Source of the DNA: Pseudomonas jessenii
GTDB lineage: Bacteria; Pseudomonadota; Gammaproteobacteria; Pseudomonadales; Pseudomonadaceae
Direction: 5' to 3'
NCBI RefSeq assembly: GCF_002236115.1
Contig: NZ_NIWT01000008.1
Span: forward strand, 1 to 64,000
DNA: 64,000 bases
How positions within the stretch are numbered: position 1 is the first letter of the stretch; the number at the start of each line of letters is the position of its first letter. The notes below the pieces were generated by a model. That model was not told where the DNA came from. It worked only from the letters and a program-made list of their open reading frames with translations, and made no database searches. The translations under genes and the position numbers were made by a program. Positions 15,557-23,915 of this stretch are shown in pieces.

Positions 15557-18037
15557 TCAGAAACGGGCCTTGACCGATACCATGAAGTTGCGTGGATCAC
15601 CGTAGTAATTGCCAAAGGTCTCGGTACCAATGGTGGCGTAGTAACGCTTGTCGAACAGGTTGTTGCCGTTGAGCGCAACAGACCAGGTGTCGTCGATGCG
15701 ATAGCCTATGCGGCCGTTCCAGACGGCATAACCCGACTGGCTGATCTTTTTTGCACTGTTGGGTGAAACCCGAAAGTTATCGCTCTGCGCGTTGACGCCG
15801 GCACCAATGCTGAACCTTTCAAGAGACCCGCTCAGGGTGTAGTCGCCCCACATGCGCAATACATGCCGAGGCACATAGCTGTTGAACGCAGCGCCGTTCA
15901 GACTCGTGTCGATGTCATCCAGGGTCTTGGTCTGGGTGTAGGTGTAACCCGCCAGCAATTGCAATCGCTCAATGACTTCACCGCTGATTTCCGCCTCGAA
16001 GCCCTGGGCCCGGACCTTGCCGGCATTGACGTAGCAATAGCCGTCAGAGGATGGGCAAGACGAGTTGTAGTCGGTTTGCGCCTGGTCTTTCTGGATCGTG
16101 CGAAACAGATTGAAAGAGCTGTTCAAGCGACCGTCGAACCATGCCCCCTTGATCCCCAGTTCATAGCTCTGGCCCACCAGAGGCTTGAGGGTCGAGCCGT
16201 CTTCGGCCCGCAAGTTACCCTGGGGCGTGAAGATTTCCGCATAGCTGGTATAGGCCGTGAGGTTTTCATTGAGGTCAAGCAACAGCCCGGCAAAAGGTGT
16301 GACCTGCCCCGTTTCCTTGGTGCTGGCGTGTTCGGACGTACCCGAACTGATGAACACCGAATCGGTATCGGAGCTGTACCAGCTGACGCGGCTGCCAATG
16401 ACGAAGGTCAACGGTTCCGCCAGTTTCAGGCGCAAGGTCGAGTAAGCCCCCTTCTGTTTGGTCACGCTATCGACCGGACCGCCACGAGACGAGTTGTCGA
16501 TGAAGAAACTGTCGTCCGGCTCCGGAATATGTTTGTCGGGATTGAACACATTTTGCCGTTGCGGCAGAAACGCCACCGAGTAGAAGTCGTCCTTGTTCGA
16601 ACGACTGGCATTGAAACCCACCACCAGTTCGTGTTGCAGGCCGAACCCATCGAACTTGCCATCCACGTAGGCGTCGAGGCCGTAGTCGACTTGATCGTAG
16701 TCGTACATGCTGCCCAGCACACCGGTGGTATCCACGCCAGGCGTTACCGCCCCGGAGGCGAACGCGTATTTGATGTCCTGGGTGTTTTTTGTGTAAACGC
16801 TGGCGACTTTCAATGCCCAGTCTTCGTTGATCTGGTGTTTGAGATCGCTGAAGACCGTGGTGCGTTTACTGCGCCAGGTGTTCCACGACGGATCGAGGCA
16901 GGTTGAACGACTGAGCTTGAGGTCGCTGCCATCCTTGTAGCGCGGCAACCCGCCCCAGCACGGGTTGGCGTCGACATCTTCATAGGCCAGGCCCACCCCG
17001 AGCGTGGTGTCCGGGCTCAAGTCGACATCGAGCGCGCCGTAATACACCTGGTCCTTGCGACTGGCATCGTCGATAAAGTAATGCCGGCTCTGCTCCGCAA
17101 TCACGGCGCGGCCGCGCAGGGTGCCCGAATCGTTCAGTGGGCCGCCGGTGTCGACCTGTGCGCGATAGTTGTCGTAACTGCCGCCCGACAAGGTGATCTC
17201 GGTGTGAGGCGTCGCTTGCCCGCGTTTGCGCACGAAGTTCACCCCGCCCGCCGTGCCGCCCGCGCCTTTCATCATGCCGGCGGCACCGCGCAGGATTTCT
17301 ACCCGGTCGTAATACGCCATGTCCCCGCTGAAACTGTCGGCCTGAACGTAGAGGTTGCCCATGTCCAGTGGCACGCCGTCGTACTGGTACTGGCCGGACA
17401 TGCGGAAACCGCGCGAGTAAAAGTATTTGCCGCCCATGGTCGAATCGTAGACGGTGATGCCCGGGGTCTTCTCCATCACTTGATCGATGGTGTTGAGGTT
17501 CTGGTCATCGAGCATCTTGCGGGTCATCACCGTCACCGATTGCGGTGTTTCCCGCAGGGAGTGTTCGCCTTTGCCGATAGTGATCGCTCCGGTGGTGTAC
17601 GACCCGCTGTTCTCGGTCGTCGCGCCCAGTTCCTGTCCATTGATGTTGGTGGCGCCCAGTTCCAGCGCCGAACCGGACACAGGTGCTGCCCGCAGGATGT
17701 AAGTACCGTTGCCCTGGGGCTCGGCTTGCAGGCCGCTGCCACCGAGTATCCGTGCAAAGCCTTCACTGACACCGAAAGAGCCTTTCAGCCCGGGGGAACT
17801 GAAACCGTCGGTCTGCCGCGCATCGAACGAAATGGCCGCGCCTGCCGCGCTGGCAAAACGACTGAGCACTTCAGTCAGGCTGCCGCCGGCGATATCGAAG
17901 GATTGAACCGAACTCTGTTGTTGCGCCGGCACCGGCGCGGCGTACGTTGCAGCAGACCATAAACCGGTTGTCGTAGCCGCCAATAATCCGAACTTCACCG
18001 CGGTCGCCAGACGACCAGACTGGTACACCCGAAACAT
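15557..18037 (-). CDS. TonB-dependent siderophore receptor with N-terminal signalling (STN) domain
   Basis: An 826-residue outer-membrane transducer. A signal peptide (to about residue 36, ending TYAAPVPA) is followed by an STN domain (about 45-118, QSFDIAGGSLTEVLSRFASA), a linker, a plug (about 155-270, LRETPQSVTVMTRKMLDDQ) and a beta-barrel ending in a terminal Phe (VSVKARF). The siderophore-receptor motif NLFDKRYYATIG is near the end. The STN domain signals to the FecR-like anti-sigma encoded upstream, so ligand binding should induce its own gene. A very strong ribosome site (GGGGGAGGG) lies 5 nt before the ATG and can be masked by an upstream hairpin. The ligand is not predictable. Confidence 0.93.
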   Translation of the reverse strand: MFRVYQSGRLATAVKFGLLAATTTGLWSAATYAAPVPAQQQSSVQSFDIAGGSLTEVLSRFASAAGAAISFDARQTDGFSSPGLKGSFGVSEGFARILGGSGLQAEPQGNGTYILRAAPVSGSALELGATNINGQELGATTENSGSYTTGAITIGKGEHSLRETPQSVTVMTRKMLDDQNLNTIDQVMEKTPGITVYDSTMGGKYFYSRGFRMSGQYQYDGVPLDMGNLYVQADSFSGDMAYYDRVEILRGAAGMMKGAGGTAGGVNFVRKRGQATPHTEITLSGGSYDNYRAQVDTGGPLNDSGTLRGRAVIAEQSRHYFIDDASRKDQVYYGALDVDLSPDTTLGVGLAYEDVDANPCWGGLPRYKDGSDLKLSRSTCLDPSWNTWRSKRTTVFSDLKHQINEDWALKVASVYTKNTQDIKYAFASGAVTPGVDTTGVLGSMYDYDQVDYGLDAYVDGKFDGFGLQHELVVGFNASRSNKDDFYSVAFLPQRQNVFNPDKHIPEPDDSFFIDNSSRGGPVDSVTKQKGAYSTLRLKLAEPLTFVIGSRVSWYSSDTDSVFISSGTSEHASTKETGQVTPFAGLLLDLNENLTAYTSYAEIFTPQGNLRAEDGSTLKPLVGQSYELGIKGAWFDGRLNSSFNLFRTIQKDQAQTDYNSSCPSSDGYCYVNAGKVRAQGFEAEISGEVIERLQLLAGYTYTQTKTLDDIDTSLNGAAFNSYVPRHVLRMWGDYTLSGSLERFSIGAGVNAQSDNFRVSPNSAKKISQSGYAVWNGRIGYRIDDTWSVALNGNNLFDKRYYATIGTETFGNYYGDPRNFMVSVKARF

Positions 18038-18045
18038 GCTTACCC

Positions 18046-18079
18046 TCCCCCAAACGATCAATAAAAACTCATTGGGGGA
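18046..18079 (-). promoter_or_regulatory. Hairpin that could mask the receptor ribosome site
   Basis: On the minus strand TCCCCCAA and TTGGGGGA are perfect 8-bp arms separated by 18 nt. The second arm overlaps the Shine-Dalgarno of the TonB receptor gene. In the mRNA this could limit translation until the leader is remodelled. This is read from the sequence only. Confidence 0.45.
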
Positions 18080-18142
18080 TGAGCCGAACAATGCGCATGA
18101 ATAGTGCAATGGAGCAGAAATTATTTTTATCGGCGTCGCGGA

Positions 18143-19093
18143 TTAACCCGTAGCACCACCGGAAACATTGACCCAATAGCGGCTGTAGCGGGTGACACGC
18201 AACGACAAACCACTCTCCAGCGCTGCCAGCGCCAAGTCTGTGTCGTCAATCGGAAAAGAACCGGAAACCTTCAGGTCGGCGATGCTCGAATCGCAGCGCA
18301 GAACCCCCCTGCGATAGCGCGAAAGATCGGCCAGCAACTCGGCCAAGGGGCGGTTGATCGCGATAATGCTGCCCTGACGCCACGCCCCGACCGAGGCATC
18401 GCTCGATTGCATTGCACCCAACCCGGCAGGACCGAAGGCCATGCGTTGACCAGCCTCCAGCCGTGCCTTCGATGGTGACACGCTCACCTCTACGGCCTTT
18501 TCCAGCACCGCCACTTCGCTGCCGCGTCCCTGGGAGCGGACGATAAACCGCGTGCCCAACGCCCGGACCTCGCCATCTCGAGTGACAACCTTGAACGGCC
18601 GCTGCGCCGGGTCGATGGCGGTCGAAACGAGAATTTCCCCCGCCAGCAACTCCAGCACCCGCTGCCGGCCATCGAAACGCAGATTGACCGACGTCTGGGT
18701 GTTGAGCAGCAGCGAGCTGCCATCGGCCAGGCGAAATTCCCGGCGCTCGCCGACACCTGTGCGGTAGTCGACGAACAGGTCCCGGGTTACCTCACTGCGC
18801 CAGCCCAACCACCCGAGGGAGCCCGCCGACGCCAGCACCAGCACGCTGCGCAGCACCTGGCGACGGGACCGATCGGCTCCGCGCAAGGCCGGCGCAGCCA
18901 GTGCACCCGGAACCCGAGCCATCTGCTCACCGACGTCGGTCATGCGCTGCCAAGCCTGGTGATGCCCAGGATCAGCCGCCAGCCAGGCGCGCCAGGCCAC
19001 CTGATCGGCATCCGTTGCAACACCGGAGTGAAGCCGCGCGTACCACTGCGCGGCGCTGCTGATCGCTTTCAGTTCGGCGGGCGACAGGCTCAT
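18143..19093 (-). CDS. FecR-family anti-sigma factor / sigma regulator
   Basis: A 316-residue inner-membrane protein. The N-terminal cytoplasmic part has the FecR N-domain (AAQWYARLHSGVATDADQVAWRAWL in two stretches) that holds the sigma factor. A single hydrophobic segment is at about residues 88-106. The periplasmic FecR domain follows (DGSSLLLNTQTSVNLRF, GEVRALGTRFIV), then a C-terminal STN-like region that contacts the receptor. The start is set by an ATGA overlap with the sigma gene stop, a sign of translational coupling. It relays the receptor signal to the sigma factor. Confidence 0.92.
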   Translation of the reverse strand: MSLSPAELKAISSAAQWYARLHSGVATDADQVAWRAWLAADPGHHQAWQRMTDVGEQMARVPGALAAPALRGADRSRRQVLRSVLVLASAGSLGWLGWRSEVTRDLFVDYRTGVGERREFRLADGSSLLLNTQTSVNLRFDGRQRVLELLAGEILVSTAIDPAQRPFKVVTRDGEVRALGTRFIVRSQGRGSEVAVLEKAVEVSVSPSKARLEAGQRMAFGPAGLGAMQSSDASVGAWRQGSIIAINRPLAELLADLSRYRRGVLRCDSSIADLKVSGSFPIDDTDLALAALESGLSLRVTRYSRYWVNVSGGATG

Positions 19094-19611
19094 GCGAGCT
19101 GCAACTGGATTTGCATCAGACAGCAATGCTCCATGGCCTTGGCCATGTGGTTGTTTACCGTACGCACGCTGACGCCCAGGCGCTCGGCGATCTGTGGGTA
19201 GGTCAGGCCATCGAACTGCGAGAGGATGAAACTCTGCTTGATCTTCGGCCCCAGTCCTTGCAGCAACCGATCAATCTCCATCAGTGCTTGCAGCAAAATC
19301 GCCTGTTCCTCCAGCGATGGCTGTTGCCGTTCGGGAGTGGCGGCCAACGCTTCAAGATAGGATTGCTCCAGCGAGCGGCGGCGAAACAGATCAATCAACA
19401 GCCCCTTGGCGATCATCGACAGATAAGGCCGCGGCTCGCGGATCTCCAGTGCGCTGCGTGCCTTGATCACCCGGACAAAGGTGTCCTGCGCCAGGTCCGC
19501 GGCATCGAACGCGTTCCCCAGACGCTTGCGCAGCCAGCCATGGAGCCAACCGTGATGGTCGCAATACAGGTCGTTGACGGCGCTGCGCAGGGATAAATCG
19601 TTGGCGGACAT
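19090..19611 (-). CDS. FecI-type ECF RNA polymerase sigma factor
   Basis: A 173-residue ECF sigma factor. Region 2 is at about residues 12-75 (DAADLAQDTFVRVIKAR, then RPYLSMIAKGLLIDLFRRR) and region 4 at about 110-165 (SQFDGLTYPQIAERLGVSVRTVNNHM). FecI-type factors direct RNA polymerase to the promoter of the cognate TonB receptor gene. Order sigma, anti-sigma, receptor on one strand is the standard iron cell-surface signalling module. A Fur-box-like site lies just upstream, so iron starvation should turn it on. Confidence 0.93.
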   Translation of the reverse strand: MSANDLSLRSAVNDLYCDHHGWLHGWLRKRLGNAFDAADLAQDTFVRVIKARSALEIREPRPYLSMIAKGLLIDLFRRRSLEQSYLEALAATPERQQPSLEEQAILLQALMEIDRLLQGLGPKIKQSFILSQFDGLTYPQIAERLGVSVRTVNNHMAKAMEHCCLMQIQLQLA

Positions 19612-19633
19612 GAGAGTGGAATAATTCGCGAGT

Positions 19634-19652
19634 GATAATGACTCGCATTGTC
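19634..19652 (-). promoter_or_regulatory. Probable Fur box
   Basis: GATAATGACTCGCATTGTC matches the 19-bp Fur consensus at 14 positions, with both outer arms conserved. It is 23 bp upstream of the FecI-type sigma gene start. Fur-Fe2+ repression of iron-uptake sigma factors is the known pattern. Confidence 0.78.
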
Positions 19653-19789
19653 ATATTTGTAACAGCTGATTGGCAATAGCCATGGGGGGGCAATCCAGAA
19701 TGTCCAAGTGAGCAGAAGGACATTCCGGAATTTGCCGATCTGGGGGATAACCGTTGAATCGTGACTGTCTTATCGCTTGAAAACGACAA

Positions 19790-20158
19790 TCAAACCTCGG
19801 CATCAAGCAGCTCGAACTTCACTTGATCCGGGTAGAACGCCACGTACTCTCGAATCTGTTCGACAGATATCTTGGGGTTTTCGTAACTCCACACCGCGTT
19901 GGCGCTTTCATGCCCCGGCACCTGCAGGCTGAAATAGCTGGCATCGCCCTTGTAGGGGCAATAGCTGGTGTGGTCGGTGCGGGCGAAATACTTCTCGTCG
20001 ATGTCCTCTCGCGGCACGTAGTACACCGGCGGGTAGTTGGCCTCCAGCAATACCAGGGCCCGCGCCGAGGCGGCCACTTGAATGCCGTGAAATTTTACCA
20101 ACAGACAGCCAGGCTGCTCGGCGATGGTGATGACAGGGCTAGGACCGGAGCTTTTCAT
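19790..20158 (-). CDS. DUF427 domain protein
   Basis: A 122-residue protein that matches the DUF427 pattern: PPVYYVPREDI in the middle, then TSYCPYKGDASYFS and AVWSYENP, ending in a short FYPDQV motif. The family is small, cytosolic and of unknown biochemical role; the conserved Cys-Pro-Tyr-Lys-Gly turn and acidic residues suggest a ligand-binding fold. GAGGA lies about 10 nt upstream of the ATG. It is isolated between the sigma gene and a divergent topB. Confidence 0.83.
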   Translation of the reverse strand: MKSSGPSPVITIAEQPGCLLVKFHGIQVAASARALVLLEANYPPVYYVPREDIDEKYFARTDHTSYCPYKGDASYFSLQVPGHESANAVWSYENPKISVEQIREYVAFYPDQVKFELLDAEV

Positions 20159-20196
20159 GGAAAACGTTCCTCATGACGGTAATGGACCTGCAAATC

Positions 20197-20330
20197 GATG
20201 TGGCAGCGTGGCTTGCCCGCGATGGGCTGCGCAGCAGCCCCCAAAACCTGAAACCACGATTTATCAGGTATAACCCAAGTTTTACCCTCGCGACTGCTTC
20301 GCAGCCGAACGGGAGCGACACACAAACCTG
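20197..20330. repeat. Degenerate REP-like element in the DUF427-topB gap
   Basis: The 256-bp gap holds GGCTTGCCCGCGATGGGCTG followed by GCGCAGCAGC and, further right, an inverted GCGACTGCTTCGCAGC. It resembles a second, diverged REP family. Otherwise I see only an unassigned promoter region. Confidence 0.5.
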
Positions 20331-20414
20331 TACATCCATACAGATAAAGATTGCTCCATCGTTCATCAAGCGCCATTCTGTGCATCTCCGGCACATTGAT
20401 CGACGATGGTGGTT

Positions 20415-22361
20415 ATGCGGCTGTACCTCTGTGAAAAACCTTCCCAGGCCAAAGACATTGCAGCAGTCCTCGGCGCCCGGCGCCGGGGCGATGGCTGTTG
20501 GCTGGGAACGGACGTCACGGTGACCTGGTGCATCGGCCACTTGCTGGAAACCGCACCGCCGGATGCCTACGACGCGCGCTACAAGCGCTGGGTGCTGGCC
20601 GACCTGCCGATCATTCCCGAAAAATGGAAAATGACCGTCAAGCCGCGCACCGCCAGCCAGTACAAGGCGGTCAAGCGCCTGCTCGGTGAAGCGTCCGAAC
20701 TGATCATTGCCACGGACGCCGACCGCGAGGGCGAGATGATCGCCCGGGAACTGGTGGAGCATTGCCGCTATCGCGGGCCGATCCGCCGGCTCTGGTTGTC
20801 GGCGCTGGACGATGCGTCCATCCGCAAGGCCCTCGCGGCCCTCAAACCGGGGAACGAGACCTTCAGCCTCTATCACTCGGCCCTGGGGCGTTCCCGGGCC
20901 GACTGGCTGATCGGCATGAACATGAGTCGGCTGTTCACCCTGCTGGGGCGCCAGTCTGGCTATCAAGGCGTGTTGCCGGTCGGCCGGGTGCAAACGCCGA
21001 CCTTGCGCCTGGTGGTGGATCGCGATCGCAGCATCGCCGACTTTGTGCCCGTCCCCTATTGGGCCATCGACGTGCAACTGCTGCACAACGGCACCGCGTT
21101 CACGGCGCAATGGCGTGCGGCATCCGAGCTTTGCGACGACCAGGACCGCTGTCTGAATCAGGCATTGGCGCAACAAGCTGCGGCCGCCATGAGCGGCGCG
21201 GCCAGTGCGCGGGTGATCAAACTGCGCACCGAACGGATGCGCGAAGTGGCCCCGCTGCCGTTCGACCTGGGTACCCTGCAGGAGGTCTGCTCAAAGAAAC
21301 TCGGCCTCGGCGCCCAGGAAACCCTCGACATTGCCCAGGCGCTGTACGAGACCCACAAAGTCATTACCTATCCGCGCAGTGATTGCGGCTACTTGCCCCT
21401 GAGTCAGCACAGCGAGGCAACGGCCATTCTGGCGGCGTTGCGCCAGGCCGATCCGGCGTTGAACGCCTTGCACGATCACCTTGATCCGCAGCGGCGCTCA
21501 CGGGCCTGGAACGATGCCAAGGTCAGCGCGCACCACGGCATCATCCCCACGGCTGCGGCGAAGAACCTCGAACGTCTGGCGGGCAAACAGCGTGCGGTCT
21601 ACACCCTGATCCGCGCCCGATACCTGGCGCAGTTCCTGCCCAATCACGAATACGACCGCACCCAGGCCGATTTCGACTGCGCCGGCGAGGCCTTGCGCGC
21701 TGTCGGCAAGCAGATCATCGAGCCGGGCTGGAAACGCGCCCTGCCCGAAGCACTGGCTCCGGCCAAGGGGCGCGAAGCCCCGGCACCGCAGACTCTGCCC
21801 AACCTGGCCGAAGGCATCGACTGCGCAGTGGCCGGCGTGCAATTCAAGGACCTCTGGACGCAACCGCCAAAGCCGTTTACGGAAGGCGACCTGATCAAGG
21901 CCATGAAGAATGTCGCCAAACTGGTGCAAGACCCGCTGCTCAAGCAAAAGCTCAAGGACACCACCGGCATCGGCACCGAAGCGACGCGTGCGTCGATCAT
22001 TCAGGGCCTGCTCGACCGTGGTTATCTGGTCAAGAACGGCAAGGCCCTGGCCGCCACGCCGGCCGCGTTCAGCCTGATCGACGCCGTACCCCGGGCCATC
22101 GCCGATCCGGGCACCACGGCGATCTGGGAGCAGGCGCTGGACATGGTGCAAAGCGGGGAAATGAGCCTGGAAGAGTTCGTCACCAAACAGGCGGCGTGGA
22201 TGAGCAAGCAGGTCAGTCGCTGTGCCGGCCTGAGCCTGACCATCAGCGGTCCACCGCCCGGCGGGCGCGCCGCAACTCCATGGAAGAAAAAGCGCAAGAG
22301 CGCCCCGCGCAAACCATCGAGTGGCACCAGGCGCGGGGCAAAGCCGGCAAGCAAAACCTGA
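20415..22361 (+). CDS. topB: DNA topoisomerase III
   Basis: A 648-residue type IA topoisomerase, close to the length of E. coli TopB. The TOPRIM domain starts at the N-terminus (MRLYLCEKPSQAKDIA) and carries ATDADREGEMIARELV, whose acidic residues bind Mg2+. The cleavage region has PVGRVQTPTLRLVVDRD and the active-site motif ITYPRSDCGYLP with Tyr319. TGIGTEATRASIIQGLLDRGYL is the conserved late motif. The C-terminus is short and basic (KKKRKSAPRKPSSG) without zinc-finger cysteines. It decatenates DNA during replication and recombination. The start was set at MRLYL, the family's usual beginning; an in-frame ATG 9 bp upstream is possible. Confidence 0.95.
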   Translation: MRLYLCEKPSQAKDIAAVLGARRRGDGCWLGTDVTVTWCIGHLLETAPPDAYDARYKRWVLADLPIIPEKWKMTVKPRTASQYKAVKRLLGEASELIIATDADREGEMIARELVEHCRYRGPIRRLWLSALDDASIRKALAALKPGNETFSLYHSALGRSRADWLIGMNMSRLFTLLGRQSGYQGVLPVGRVQTPTLRLVVDRDRSIADFVPVPYWAIDVQLLHNGTAFTAQWRAASELCDDQDRCLNQALAQQAAAAMSGAASARVIKLRTERMREVAPLPFDLGTLQEVCSKKLGLGAQETLDIAQALYETHKVITYPRSDCGYLPLSQHSEATAILAALRQADPALNALHDHLDPQRRSRAWNDAKVSAHHGIIPTAAAKNLERLAGKQRAVYTLIRARYLAQFLPNHEYDRTQADFDCAGEALRAVGKQIIEPGWKRALPEALAPAKGREAPAPQTLPNLAEGIDCAVAGVQFKDLWTQPPKPFTEGDLIKAMKNVAKLVQDPLLKQKLKDTTGIGTEATRASIIQGLLDRGYLVKNGKALAATPAAFSLIDAVPRAIADPGTTAIWEQALDMVQSGEMSLEEFVTKQAAWMSKQVSRCAGLSLTISGPPPGGRAATPWKKKRKSAPRKPSSGTRRGAKPASKT

Positions 22362-22433
22362 ACCCGACAGTGAACCTTGTGGCCAACCATAATCAAGGGT
22401 GTACCTGCCCCGGCGTAACTGGAGCCAACCCGT

Positions 22434-22937
22434 ATGCCTTCAATAGAACTGCACGCCGCCCAACGCGATGAACTGGAAACCATCGAGAACCTGATGCAGT
22501 TCTATACCTACGACTTCAGCGAATGGTTACCGCTGAAACTCGGCGAATACGGTTTCTTCAACATCCTGCCCATGCCCGACTACTGGCGAAACCCGGCCAC
22601 CCGCCCCTTCCTGATCAAGGTCGACGGTGAACTGGCCGGCTTCGTGACCGTGGATAACCAGGTCCATCTACCCGGCGCCGACTACAACATCGGCTACCTG
22701 TTTGTCAGTCGACGCTTCCGTGGCCAGGGTGTCGCGCGATTTGTCGTTTCCACCCTCTTGAGTCAATTCCCCGGTCAATGGCAGATTTTCCATATCGAGG
22801 CGAATCAGCCGGCGCGCCTGTTCTGGGCCGCCGTGATGCCGGGGCTCAACGTTGCCGGGCTCACCTTGCATCAGCAGGTGGTTGACCGCTATCCCTGCAC
22901 TTTTTACCGCTTTGAGTGTCCGCCTTTGTCGTCCTGA
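22434..22937 (+). CDS. GNAT-family N-acetyltransferase
   Basis: A 167-residue protein of the GNAT fold. The acetyl-CoA pyrophosphate loop is seen as RRFRGQGVARFVV (R/Q-x-x-G-x-G/A) near residues 97-109, preceded by the beta-4 strand YNIGYLFV. The N-terminal half (LMQFYTYDFSEWLP) resembles uncharacterised Pseudomonas acetyltransferases. The substrate is unknown. GGAGCC is 8 nt upstream of the ATG. Confidence 0.85.
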   Translation: MPSIELHAAQRDELETIENLMQFYTYDFSEWLPLKLGEYGFFNILPMPDYWRNPATRPFLIKVDGELAGFVTVDNQVHLPGADYNIGYLFVSRRFRGQGVARFVVSTLLSQFPGQWQIFHIEANQPARLFWAAVMPGLNVAGLTLHQQVVDRYPCTFYRFECPPLSS

Positions 22938-22990
22938 CCGACACACCTTCGACTCCACCCGCTAATTCCCAACAGCTTTGTCCGACAATA

Positions 22991-23016
22991 TGTAGTGACT
23001 AAAAATATTCACTACA
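22991..23016. promoter_or_regulatory. Perfect 8-bp inverted repeat, operator-like
   Basis: TGTAGTGA and TCACTACA arms are separated by 10 AT-rich bases. Size and symmetry are those of a TetR-type operator. No TetR gene is in the neighbourhood, so the regulator would be encoded elsewhere or lost. Confidence 0.45.
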
Positions 23017-23330
23017 AAACCGTTGACGCCTCCGATTTGCCCTTGCATGATGCAGACGTCTCCCCGATCGGGAGTACAGGCAACACGTTTGAGCAAGCTC
23101 GTCTGACCGCCGAGCTGTTTTTCCCGGATACACGCTGCCCACAAGGCAGATTGAAGAAGCTGACCTGGCCTGAACGTCCAGTACAAGGGCGAGAAGTCTT
23201 GGCGAGCAATCCTCATGAAGCTTGTGGCCGACCCTGAAAATGTCGGCAGTGGCCTTAAGGTTTTCGCCGCTTCTCTTCGTTGTGACGCTATTGCGTAGCA
23301 GTTATTCAACACGACTACATGCAACAGACG

Positions 23331-23400
23331 CAGGACCCCGCCCGATAAGGCGGTCGAACGCTGACGTCCTGGTTTCGGTGCCAGGGATCAACTAACCGAT
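23331..23400 (+). promoter_or_regulatory. Structured RNA leader candidate
   Basis: CAGGAC (23331-23336) can pair with GTCCTG (23366-23371), enclosing a CCGCC/GGCGG hairpin. A second stem TCGGT/ACCGA (23375-23399) follows. The structure ends about 58 bp before the start of the small gene. It may be a cis-regulatory leader; I do not recognise a known riboswitch class. Confidence 0.35.
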
Positions 23401-23457
23401 GGGCTACCTGTATTAGCGAATCAACTTTGAAAGATCACCAATTGGTCAAGGGGCTTT

Positions 23458-23790
23458 ATGATGAATCTGAACAATCAACCAACTATCGATGAACTGGCTC
23501 GTATCTTCGCTGCAAAGAAAGACAGCCACGACAACCATATTCTCTGGATCAGCAAGTGTGGCCAGGTTCATATCGACTGCCTGTCGCCGCACGCCCATGA
23601 AGCAGAGTTCGACCAGAACAACCAGAACCTGCTCGCCCGACTGAAGATGTACCGTCGCGGCCAGGGCTATGTCGGCAAGAAGGCCGCGGCCGACAAGGAC
23701 TTCATCGGTAATGTTCTGCAAACCCTGAAACAGGCCTGGGCCTCGATGCAGAACCAGAACGAAGTTCGGGTGATTGACCGGTTCTACTGA
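23458..23790 (+). CDS. Conserved small hypothetical protein
   Basis: A 110-residue soluble protein (start MMNLNNQPTIDELARIFA) with no recognised domain. It is rich in Asn, Gln and charged residues, has a short basic helix (KMYRRGQGYVGKKAAADKDF) and no signal peptide or membrane segment. AAGGGG is just upstream; the second ATG three bases later is an equally good start. A strong terminator follows directly, and a possibly structured leader precedes it, so it is probably a real single-gene unit. Confidence 0.72.
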   Translation: MMNLNNQPTIDELARIFAAKKDSHDNHILWISKCGQVHIDCLSPHAHEAEFDQNNQNLLARLKMYRRGQGYVGKKAAADKDFIGNVLQTLKQAWASMQNQNEVRVIDRFY

Positions 23791-23826
23791 TTAAGATGAG
23801 TCATTACTGACTTATTGATAAACAAG

Positions 23827-23856
23827 GCCTGCTCCCGATAAGGAGCAGGCTTTTTT
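23827..23856 (+). terminator. Rho-independent terminator
   Basis: GCCTGCTCC and GGAGCAGGC form a perfect 9-bp stem with a 6-nt loop, followed by six T. It ends the small hypothetical gene. Confidence 0.92.
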
Positions 23857-23915
23857 ATGCTGGAATAAAAATCAACTGTGGGAGCGGGCTTGCAGCGGTC
23901 ACAAGTTCCGCCATC

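Larger units (their letters stand above)
22938..23457. other. 520-bp gap: inverted repeat, possible gene remnant, structured leader
   Basis: No convincing intact gene. The left part has a perfect 8-bp inverted repeat (22991-23016). A GTG-started 80-codon frame from 22995 begins TKNIHYKTVD, like the start of some alpha/beta hydrolases, and then loses resemblance; it may be a decayed remnant. The right part (23331-23400) can fold into two hairpins and leads into the small gene at 23458. Confidence 0.5.

Noticed and set aside
20139..21176. A 345-codon minus-strand frame opposite topB
   Set aside because: It is a shadow of the topB coding sequence.
23331..23400. c-di-GMP-I (GEMM) riboswitch
   Set aside because: Only the ACCGATGG end is similar; the conserved core and tetraloop-receptor elements are not found.
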